Positions 10,901-22,900 of a stretch of DNA of 64,000 bases are shown one piece after another. The notes beneath the pieces were generated by a model. The model ran no database searches. It was not told where the DNA came from and saw only the letters and a program-made list of their open reading frames with translations. A program made the position numbers and the translations under genes. The first letter of the stretch is position 1. Each line of letters starts with the position of its first letter. This stretch comes from Ornithodoros turicata (lineage: Eukaryota > Arthropoda > Arachnida > Ixodida > Argasidae), in NCBI RefSeq assembly GCF_037126465.1, contig NC_088203.1, positions 83,390,668 to 83,454,667 on the forward strand. Direction: 5' to 3'.

Positions 10901-13900
10901 CTTGGATCCAAACTGTCATTACCCCCTGTATGACACCCAACGATGCTTCTGTTTCAGACTGTGACAGAGGCCGAGGTCCACTCCTTTGCGAGCAGTATTC
11001 GGGAAAACAATGAACTAATCGACTCCCTCATTCAAGTAATTGAAGAAAAAAAGTACCATAAAGAGGTTTGTATCGCACCTTTACCGTAATTTCACGCGTA
11101 TTAGCCACGGCTTATGCGCAATTTTTTTTTCTCGCGGGCACGCAGCAGCTTATCTGATGACTATTTTTCCTTTGTATTTGCCCCCATACAACGGCTTGAT
11201 CGAAGGGGCCGACAGTACCTTTGGAACAGCACCGCCCTGCCGTTGCACGAACAGTGCGTAAGAGGGGCGCGCCCACATTCGAGTAAACCGACCTTTCTGG
11301 TGCCTTCCCCCAAGCAGCTTTAACTAAAGTGGTGACAGTGATTCGTGTCTTCTGGAAGGGCACTGACCCGTCGATCCATGAAAAATACACAACAAGGTCA
11401 GAATCCGATCTTGGTAGAGCACTAGAACCACGCTGACCTCCTCTGTTGTGCACCATGCCGACCCTGGAGTATGGACCACAGTGTTTATGCCTTCTCTATG
11501 GTCTCCTTTGTGGCACAAATCAGTCGTGTCGTATTACCCGCAGCTTATCTGCCTGAAAATGTTCAAAACGTTCCTAGCAACGGGTCCTGCGGCTTATCTG
11601 CAGTGCGGCTTATACGCGTGAAATTACGGTACTACTTTCTGCATCAACGCAAACAAAAAGAAAATGCACTCTGAAAGTCCAAAGCACTACCATGTTGGTT
11701 GTGAAGTAAGGAAATTCTTCCGTTCCCTTCCACTCTATTCATTTGTTTGCTCGTTTTCCTTCACGATGCCAACACTACCAACTTGATCACTTTTTCTTTC
11801 TTTTCAAAACTCCTTTTTGCTTACCAGTTTTTTTGTTTTTTTTTTTCAAATGCACATTTCTCTATCTTGAGTTTCCCTCATGGTTTTATTCATTAAGTAT
11901 ATGTGTACTTATTTCTGTTGTAACACCCCTTATGTAATGCCCCAAGGTCATTGGCACCGCACATGTGCAGTTGTCAAAAGGTCCATTAGTGTGAATTTGG
12001 GTGTAAAATTTCTGTGTTGATATACAGGTAAAAATCCGGTTCATTATGCTCCTTATATATCTCAAAATTATAAAACAATGCCCCTCCCTCCCCTTTCCAA
12101 GCTCCAAGGTCACATGTGGAAATTGCATGTGCTTTACGGACAGGTCGTCGTAGCAATCTGGACTTCATGTGCCGGATCCCTCTCTTGCCCTCACTTGGGA
12201 AAAAGTGCTGGGAAAGCCCACGTTTGCAACTGTTTTAAGCACTTGGGGCAGCCCTGAACTTCGTTATCTTCCAGCGTGTGCGAAATGCACCATCCAAAGC
12301 TCCGGCTCAGGATATTCTGAATGCTAGGATCCTAGAACAATTTCTGTACAAACCATCTCTGAACAACTTCACAACTTGTCTCCTCAGTCCAGGGAGTTGC
12401 TGAGGTAACTGTTCAGATGGGCAAAATGCTCAATGATAGTGGAGCATGTCCGTGGTATATTGGCCATGCCACAGTTAAAACTGCAACACATGTCTGGCAC
12501 AACAGCTTATTATGACTAATAGAAAACAATTTCTTTTCCTTCCTGCAGTTTCTGGAACCATTATGCGAGCAGCTGTTTGCCTTCTTCCGTGCGCAGGAAG
12601 ATCCCCTGCGCCAGTTTGCAATGTTTTTCATCCCCTGCATTGTTGGCATCTACCTCGGTTCTGTTCACAAAGGCGACAGAAAGGTATTTCACTCGATGCA
12701 CAATAAGGATGGAACATTCTCAAAGCTTGGTGGTCTCTAGTTGTAGCCACTGTATCTATGGCAGAGAAATCGTAGTTAAAGGTTTGGGTTTTCCTAACAC
12801 AAAGCATGAGGTTCATAATGAAGAATAAATTAACGAAAATAAAATGAGTGTTTGGAAGCTAAACAATATGCTGCAGGATCTAATAAAAATAAAATATTAT
12901 GTAAAGAATCCTTCTTCACATCCAGTTGTTTGTGTACGAATTGTGGAAATTGACAAACCGCTGCCATCTTACATTGTCAATGGCCTATACCACCTGCTAA
13001 GTCTAAATGTGCGGTGGAAAGTAACTGTTCTGGGGCTGAAACACACACAAACAGATGAACACTACACGAGCCTCAATGTGCCTAAGAGCATGAACGAGGG
13101 CCCTGGCTTTCTGCTGCGGCAAATTCAAAATTCTGCGTCACAGACTTGTAAATTCTGTGATATTCCGCGGCAAGAAGTCAACGGTTGTTTGAAATGGGAA
13201 ACACTTTATTTTCTTGGATAATGTGGGAACAAAAAATATTTTATAAAATTACAGATTCGAAGCACTGTTGTGGCTCAGCATTACACGCGATATCTTGTGT
13301 TCTCCTCTGACAAAGAATGCCACCTGTCACCTGCAATCATTTTATACTTGCGAAAGGTCTGTCGGCATCTACAGAGTTTATAGGAACTTTATAGGAAGGA
13401 GGTTACAATACATGCCCTGTGGAAGTTACATTTTTAGGTCGCCCTTTTTGTTTCTGGGCTGTAGGCATCATTTAAGAGTCTTTAAAGGCAAGTTCCCAAG
13501 CGTCAAATCAAAATCCTCTACTGCCACTGCTGAACTGCACACGGGAGGGACGAAACCCCTTCCTCAGGCGGAGTATGCACAATAAGCTTGGGCTAAAGTT
13601 ATCTTAAGCTAAACTACAATCTGTCTGTGTAGGTCCTGCAGCATGGGCAATTTGGTGAAGCAGGTTTCACCTCCTGCAGGGAAGCGTCAGGTGAAGCCCA
13701 CCTTCGGGAGGTGCCATTCATATTCTGTGAATACAGTCATGTCTCGATTATCATGAGAAGTGCCAAGCCATCAAGCAACTCTGGCGTGGTTTTTGTGTAA
13801 CACACATTAATAAACCTAAATCCCTCATATGTAACCACCATAGGCACCACGAAAAAAGAATGAAAATACCTGCGCAACGTGCGTACCGACGTCTTTCCAA

Positions 13901-16900
13901 GTGTTGAGAGACATACAGTTGCAGACGTTTTTCTTTTTTTCAGACTTCTTGAAGCCATAAAATTGGTCCGTATCATTGATCATGCCACGTTTTTAAGCAA
14001 AGGCGAAAACTTGCATTTTCCGAAAGCCTGTATTCAAATGACCAAAGAGGCTTCAAGAGCTCAATATATGTCTGGTCCACTAGGAGTGCGAGGACGACAC
14101 CCTTGTGGCAAAAATTTGCTAATGTAGAGTTACATTGTGACAAGGGCGATCGTAACGGCAACACACTGCGGTTGATGGAAGGTCTCCCTTGTGTGATTAA
14201 TGTTTTTACGCCTGCTTTTTATTGTTCCCGCAGCTCAACCAAGTGCTGCGTAGCAGGTGACTTCTCGTCTCGGGGTGTCGTTTCTTTTTCACAAAACCAG
14301 AGACACTGTTGACACAGTTGTATGCAATGCCGTTGCATGTGAGGACATTGTTGATGTTGTCACTGATGTCGTTCGCGCACTTAATCGACACAGCCAAAGT
14401 ACCCAGGCTGCCCCGAAAGTTCAACCACGAGGCACACTGTTTGCTGCGGCTCTTGGGTTGTTGGATGATTTGATTTGTGCTTCTAAATATCAGGCGTGCA
14501 TCAGCTGAGGTGTATACGGTGATAGACAAAACTTTACGGAACACGCTGTGGCGCATTCCTTCCTCAGAGTGACGCGGTAGCAGCGAATGGGACTGTATAC
14601 AGACTTGCAAACAGGTGACTGGGTTACCTAGACTCATGTCTCTAAGTCTGTACAGTCCCATTCGCCGCTAGTGTTGTCACTCTGATAAAGGAATGTGCCG
14701 GAGTGTGGTCCGTAAACTGCTGTCCAGCACTGTACATAAAATGGAGCTCTTTGGAAGTGGTCTGAAACTTTGGATATGAAAACACATTGCTGTCATGTGG
14801 AGCTGGATGGTGCAAGTGATGGTGTCCGAGAAATTGAGAAGTTTAAATATTTGGAGTTAAAAAAAAAAAAGGATTGCTGTAGTTCCACACATGAAATACA
14901 GTCAAACTCCCTTATAGCGAACACCTTTTTAACGAAAATACCACTACAGCAAATTTTTTTGCGGTACCGCTGGAGCCCTATAGGTCCAATAATGGACATC
15001 CTTTTTAACGAAAATACCTCTACTGCGAATTTTTTTTTGCTGTCACCTGAGTTTCGTTGTAAAGGAGTTTGACTGTACATGGTAGAGCCCTGGACCGGTA
15101 ATCCAGAAGATGTGGGTTTGAGTCCTACAGCTGGCTAGCCTTTTCAGTGACTTTCATCTTTCATAAAATACATGTTTTTGGATTTCATAATGAGTCCCGT
15201 TTCTGTTTTACATGCACCTCTTCAGCTCATATGGCAATTATTTTCTCTTACAGTCTCTTCGCTACGTAGAACTCCTAGTTCTGGGTGCTTACAATTTGGT
15301 ACGTTTGCCTCCACTATAGTTGATGTGATTGCTCTGTACCCCATTTTTTGGTTGAGTTTTCATTTGCTTCGTTGAACCTAAAATGTATTAACGTGTGTTT
15401 GATAGATTAGTCTGAAAGGAAGGAAGAGGTCTGAACCACACTTTATTTCAAAGTGTGCTACTTAGACAGCAGGCCGTACTACACTAATAGCAGTTAATAC
15501 AAAGCTGGCGCGAGCCCCACAGACATTTTGAGTTAAGGGATCCTAAAGCAGTGGTTCTGAAACTGGGCGCTGTGGCTAGTTATCCAGCACTGCAAAATGT
15601 GTACCACGCGACGAATGCCATCGCGAGCACGCGTGCAAAACGGAAACTCTGTATGGCGACCCACCAGTCACGTCCGAGCGCAGAATCGGGGAAAGAGTTC
15701 TCGATCGATTGATTTCGGGTGGGGAAAGAATGAATTCCGTTTCTTTGTTTCCTTTCACACATTACATTATGTGTGTCATAACTAGAGCCTGAAGTTTTCG
15801 GGAAATATTTTTTTCTAAATTTGGGGGTAAAAATCAGGTAAATAAACATGTGCTCTAAATTCGTGCGAATTCGGGTGAAAAAAGGTCCAGTACGCTAAAT
15901 TCGGGGAGAAATCGGGCTCAGTTACTGTACTAACTGTATTGGCTTGGTACAAACAGTAATGTGACTGCATTTGCTGCCGAACAAGTATGTCAGTGCATTC
16001 CTACAGACAACCCAGGGAGGGGAATTTGCCGGGTAAAAATTGGGTTTCACCCTAAAGAGTCAACCTTCAATTCGTGGTGCAAATTCGGGGAAGAATCGGG
16101 TAAAACCCTAAAACGTCAGGGTCTAGTCATAACATGATGTGTCCTAGGGGATTTACCACGATTTTACTATGTGGGATGTACCATTTATACTGTGAAGAGT
16201 ACATTCCATAATTATGAATTCATCCTTCCTGAAAAGAACCCACAATGTGTTGTTTCCAGTGAGGCTTTAGGAAACACGTACTTGTGCGACAGTACACGAA
16301 ACCGTCCGCTTCGTTCCCTGCTACGCGAAGTAATTTTTAGCGGGTTGTTTGTCTGTGGGCACATCCCAGGGGTATTCATTGCCGTGCCAAAAATGTGTAG
16401 GGGCTCCTCGATCTCGCAGAGTTTGAGAACCGCTGCCCCAAAGAACTTTATTATTATTATTTTAAATGGCCCATACACCCGCAGTTTCAATCGTTGATAG
16501 ATCTATCAGGGTGTCTACCAACCTAGAAAACCTGGAAAACAGGGAATTATCGGGGAATTCGGATGTGACTGGAAAAGTTATGGGATTGTCAGGGAATCTG
16601 CCAAAAAAGGCTGCTGAAGTCAGGGAAGATCGCAGACAGCTGCTGTCACGATGCGCGGTGAATCACGATTGCTGATGAGCGGTCGAGCGGCAACGCTGCA
16701 GCAACGTTGTCGTGAATCGCAGTTCCCCAGTACGACAAGCTCAGAGTCAGAAAAGTAGGGCAGTCTTATTAATTCATCGATGAATGATCCGTTTTATGAG
16801 GGATCTGGTAATCAAAACGTAGCGGCAGGCACCAAGTTCCCTCTTTTTTTTTCGTCAGGGAACTCGCTCGAAATAGTCAGGGAAAACCTGGAAAACTCGG

Positions 16901-19900
16901 GGAGTTTGAAGGTTACAGTTTAGTAAGACACCCTGGAGTATCTATGTACATGGTTCTCCGATGATGAGTGGATCTCTCCGTGTGTCTTTGCAGCAAGTGC
17001 TCGACAGCGAAGGAAAGCCCAACGTGTTAACGTCCACAATACCGAGTATTTCAAAGCCTTCCATTTACCACGAGGTGTGTGTAAGTACAGATTTTTCTTT
17101 TTCCCTCGACGTCGTCCCACTTGGATGTGTTGCAAAGGCGTCCGGCCCGTTTCGCACACCAGCACTGCGCCTGCAGGCATGCTGACACGTCTGCCACTCT
17201 CGGCACAGTGCACATGCCACGTCGTTGGTAACGTACCTTCGTTGTGGTTCGCAGGTTCGGAATGCCACGTAGTCCACCTTGGGAGCGTCACGTTCCCGTC
17301 TCTCTTCTGTCTGTGTTCTGTTATTACTGCACCAAATATGGTAGAACCTCTTTATAGTAAACTGGCCGGGACTTGTGGATAATAGAGCTGTGCGAATAGC
17401 AAAATTTTCATTGCGAATAGTTTACGAACATCTCACTAACACTGTGAATCGAATCCAAATAATTTCTTCAGATGGCGAATCGAATTCGAGTAATCAGAAA
17501 AGGCCCAATTCGAATAATTTCGAATACCTCATGGTGAAATATTTTGTGGTGTTGTGCTCATTAAATGATTTTCTGCTCCAAACATGTGAGCCTTTTCACC
17601 CAGCATAACATATCGTGAGAGAAGGGTCCCTCTGTGTTGTGTATGGCAGACTGCATTAGAGGGATGAACTGCATTGAGAGTTAGTTAACATGTTCCATGC
17701 GGCCTGGTTTGTGTGCATCTCCTCATTTCTGTATTTACATTAGCGTATACGAAGAGGGGAGTCAAGTCCTGTAGATCACATAAACTTCCCTTTCTTTGTA
17801 CAGCAGTATGTTTAGTCGTGTATATGTCTATACTATATATACTTATGTGTGTCACCACTTCACTTTGTACCTGAGGAAGCGTGGACCTCCACGCGAAAGC
17901 TTGTACAAATTAAACTTAAACAAAAATCTTCAGTGTCGGTTTCTGTGTTTACATTGTGAATTTTGTATACTTTTTTAAGAAGCTGCACATATTTCCATCT
18001 GTTACTTAACACAACTCTCAAAGTTGGGAGCACATTTACTGGAACTTGCAATGCTCAGTGTACAGTGTTGACCATGAGTTCACAAAATTTGTAGACTTTA
18101 GTGACAGAATATTGTAAACAATGTGAAGCGGGCTTCACCTAGCGCTTGAGTGTAATGAGGAGAAGCCGACTTGCAGAATGGAGCCACACACTAAAAGAGC
18201 AATGGCAGTAACGTGAAGTGGGCTTCAAACTCTCGTATGGATGTAATGAGGTGAAGCCCCACTCCAGAGTGGAGATAACAATACCTCATTTCGGTACTAT
18301 TCAAAAAGTATTCGAAAATGTCGAATACTGAAAATAGGTTGCGAATAGCATTCGAATAGCATCAGATATTCGTTTCATATTCGAAATTTCGAATATTCGC
18401 ACAGCTCTAGTGGGTAACTTTACTACAGGGTGAATTTAGCAAAGGTCACACATTTCGATCGCGTCGTAAAAATAGAAGGTGACGTCTCTTGCGCTTCAAA
18501 CTTTGCACACTTGTAGTCATTTGTCTCACGTTTTATCAGTATGTTTTTTCAAACGTTACCGTAGAAAAAAAGTTAGAAACCAAGCAAATTCTCACCCCAT
18601 ACATTTCCTATGGCCTATACCGCTCGAAAGCTGCCATGTTTTGCTCTCTCTATTTCACGTTCACATCACCACGTATAGGTGGCGCTGCCTCGAAATCCTG
18701 CATCTGGTTGTCAGTCGTTCCTTTGGTCCTTGTTTTGCTTCATCTCTAGGCAGCGTCACCTACACGTGGTGATATGAACGTGAAACAGACAGAGAAAAAA
18801 AATGGCGGTTTGCGTGCGGCATAGGCCATAGGAAATGCATGTGGTGAGAATTTGCTTTGCTTCTAACTTTTTTCTACAAAGTGATAGCATTTGAAAAAAA
18901 AAATAAGGGTAAAACTTATTGAGAATGACTACCAGTCTGCAAAGTTTGAAGCGCCAGAGACGTTATCTTATATTTTTACGACTCGATCGAAATGTGTAAC
19001 CTTTGCTAAATTCACCACGCATATCGGGAGTTTTACTATGTCAGGTGTAGCTTTAAAAGAGTCATAAATGGAGCAGGACAGGTCATTCAGATATTCATTA
19101 CATTGCTGCGTACCAATAGGAACTCTGCAGTGTTAGAAAAATGCCCCCATTCTTCACCAAAAACAGAAACTGTCGATTGCAAAATGGCAAATTTGTCGGC
19201 GACTTGCTGCGTCAGTTCGTTCCTGTCCACCAGTTGCGGCAACATCATCTTTTGAAGCAGTGTCAACACTTTGTGTTTCCTGCCACAGTCCGCCATGTCC
19301 CAAACTTCATGTCACACACATACGCGCGTAAAAAGGCACACGTCACATCACATCGCCAAATCAAGAACTGGGAAACACGTGCTGGGAGTGCAAAATCCCG
19401 GCAGAAACTAGGAAGCTACCTCGCCTATGCCGCTACGCATTTCCACCTCACATTCAGTGGATGGACTGGGATGGACACTATTAACTGTTCCATTTCCAGC
19501 TGATCGCAGTGTTGAAAAAAAAAGCGTTCAGAGTCATCGGCTTGACAAGATGGCAGGATCCGACATACGGAAACCCACGTTCTGGGTGTCCGTTCTTTAC
19601 TATAAGCAGTATCCTAGAATTTTTCTGTTTACTATATAAGAAAAATAAACCATTGGGTCTATTGGAATTCAGTCGGGACTGCAGTTTTCTTTTACTATCA
19701 GCGGAGTTTTACTACAAGCGGAGTTACTATAAGGAGGTTCTACTGTATTATTGACGTAATTAAGCTCTTGCTGTCTGTAGTGTCACTTATGGTTGCAATT
19801 TTCACAGTCTAATGTTGGGTACTTTTTGCTCCTTTAGCTGTTCCTCCAGTGTGCCAATGGGGCAGAAACAGGGTTACAAAAATTGGGACATTAATTGCGT

Positions 19901-22900
19901 TACTTTTAGTCAGGCATATAAAATGGTATAAACACTGATAGGTGTATAAGCCCTATGGTGGGAAAAGCTTGAGTCTGGGCAGGAACATTTCGCCCCACTA
20001 CAAACGGGAGAAAGATGAATGTTTTAGCCATCATTGTGTCAACCATTTCCCTTGTTGCCCATTCTTGGACTTTTCTCATCATGAAGTTATAAGCGAACCT
20101 TCTTCAGGTGATCACCTCTCTTGCTGAATGACATCTGAATTATTGTGACCATAACCGTAATTTTGTTAGCTTTCCGTTATGTGTAACCGCTTTCACTTGG
20201 TACACTTTGTTTCACACATGCAGTCATTAGAGTAGAGAATTACGGTGTCTTGCTCGCGTAAATGATATAGTAGTATACCACTTTCTGATTTAAAGCAGCT
20301 TTTTATCCAGTTGATATCGATGCGTAAAACTGCAAAAGGCTTTCGTCCTTAGCCGTTGCATACTGTAGGTTCCTGGAAGCATTGTCTACTAACCCACTGT
20401 GCCTTTCTCTTTTTTGGGGGTCATTGATCTGTCTGGAGCTTGTACTGTCTTCACTGTCTTAGCCCATAGGATGTCACACCCCTAGCAAAACTTTCCGCAA
20501 AACCTAAGGTACTCTCATGCACTCTGGTACTTAAAGGAGGTAAGAACTCCTATCTGCAGGTATTTAGTTACGGTTGTAATAGGTGTAATATTGTTTTTCT
20601 ACGCTTCGTAATCCTATTTACTAGGGGTGTGCGATTATTCGAATTCTCGAATTGGAATCGAATATCAAACGCTCGAACTATTCGATTCGCGAATCAAATA
20701 TCCAATATTCGATTTTTCGAATATTCGACTATTCCACGAATATGAGCGACACAACCCGAAAGTGGGCTTCACGTGGTGCCCCTCCCACATGCAGTTTAGC
20801 GCTGCCGACGAGAGACTTTGATTTGATGTCAGTGAGGTTGCCTTTAAAAAGTTAGGACTCTTGAATAATGACTACAGCCCACGAACAAGAAGGGTGTCTT
20901 AAAGATGTCCTTTACATCTAAAATTTCAGTAATGCAACTTCCTAGGACGAATGCAAAGAAACTAAAGGGTGTTCATGGCTAAGCTGAGGCAGGATGCCAA
21001 TTCGTTTGTTTCACAAATGGCCTGTGGTTGTCTGAAACAATTACAGCCTCATCCGCATAACATGCTACTGCCTGACAAAATTTTGAAATGAAGGTAACCA
21101 CTCCAGTACTCCAGTAAGTCTAGGCTCACCTGAAAAGCAGGAAGCACTCATGTAAAATTAAAGAGTAGGGGTTTTAAACAGAAGAATTGCATGTCTCTCT
21201 TGTGACAATTAATGCCAGAAAAATTACACTAAAGCCATGGGCTACAAGGTGGAAACTTTTAGTGCGAAAGTCACATATTGTAAGTTTTGCACAAATAATC
21301 GATATTCGGTATTCGGAATTTTTTCCTCATTCGATTCGATTCGACTTAAAATATTCGGATTCGCACACCCCTACTATTTACAATTTACTGTTCAATACTT
21401 CTCCTTCATAACGTGTGGTGCAGTGCTAATACAAAAACGCACGGATACGGGCGGGTAGACGTACCGTCATCTTTACCGTACCGTACCGTCATTGTTACGT
21501 TACTTGAAGAATTGTAGCACCCAATCAGACGCGTACGCGGAGGTACACATAACGCTCTGCTCTACACTCTTTAAAATGAACTTCACCACATAGCACGCTC
21601 CTACCCAAACCAACATCCCGAATGACAACATTTTCGTCCCTGATTTGTTGAAAACAGTAGGCGGAGCCCATTTTGTAGCCTTACATAATGAATACATAAT
21701 AGGCTCCGCCTCTCGTTATCAACAAATCATGGGTGAAAACGTTGTCATTCAGGATGATGGTTGGCTAGGAGCGAGCTATATGTGGTGAAGATACGGACCT
21801 ATCAGATTCATCTATACAAAAGGTGTCACAGCCAACAAGTTTAAAGTCGCCGTTTGGAGCCGACACAGTTGGCGGGCTAGCTTGGTAGAGTTCATACTTC
21901 CTTTAATGCACAGGCGGAAAGTCTTCAGCCTACCGATGGGGGCTGGGGCACAATGCCCCTTCCCCGCGCCAGTGCTAAATATATTGGCCATGAGTATTGG
22001 GGCAATTTATATCCTGAACTATACTTGTAGGTTATATCCACGATTTCTTTAGTTGTTGACCAGAACCCTACTATATGCCTTCTTATTGGTTCAAGTAGCA
22101 ACTGTACATGATAAGTACAATACTTGCAGGGTTGTAGTTTCCATTTTGTGCCTGCCAAGCAACACTGGTTCGCATTGTATCATGCCCTTGTTGATTGGCG
22201 GGGAAACAGGAACTGACTACGAACAGTTATTTGCCTCCAGTCATCTTCATGCCAAAATGAGCGATTTGCTACGTAACAAGTTGGTGCGTGGATGGCAAAA
22301 GGAATGTGCCATCACATTGTGTCGATCACTGTGTGTCTGCATGAGCTACTTTATCGGGCAAGATGTCGGCGGACTAGAGCAAGGGGGAAAGCACGCTCCA
22401 AGAAGATATCATGAAAGAATCGGATCGGATATCATCGAATCAATGCCGAAAGAAATTATGGAAGATTTGTCTGAAAACGCGGAGGAGACCCAAAGCAATG
22501 CTGCTAGCAGACGAGCAGTGGAAGAAGGAATTAATCTGTAACAAGCAGACGGATTCGTTCCGAGGCCGGGGACATGTGCGAGAAGACGTGACGTCAGGGT
22601 CAGATGGTCATGTGGACTAGAGCACTGCACGGGCACGGGCTTACCCGAAAGCCCGGGCCGGGCTTGGCGTTTTTTAGGCGGGCCCGGGCCGGGTACGGGC
22701 TTGACAACGCCAGACATGGTCGGGCATGTGCGCGGACATATTTCACTTCACGAGACTGGACAGCTGAATTTTCACGTTACTTTTTTTCCCCATTGGGTAT
22801 GGGATATTAGGTATTCTCATCTGAGAACTATCACTTTTTTACATGTGATCATGCTTATTTCGTGAATGGGTCTGGATTTAACGCATGCACTCACTCACAT

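Larger units (their letters stand above)
17339..19745 (-). mobile_element. Composite pogo/Tigger-like element
   Basis: The right end reads, on the minus strand, CAGTAGAACCTCCTTATAG. The left end GTAGAACCTCTTTATAG is its partner. TA flanks are seen at 19746-19747 and, more degraded, at 17337-17338. It carries a transposase fragment (19087-19296, minus) and two later insertions, a hAT element (17383-18409) and a foldback element (18429-19016). It sits in the 15-kb intron 5 of hyccin. Confidence 0.7.
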
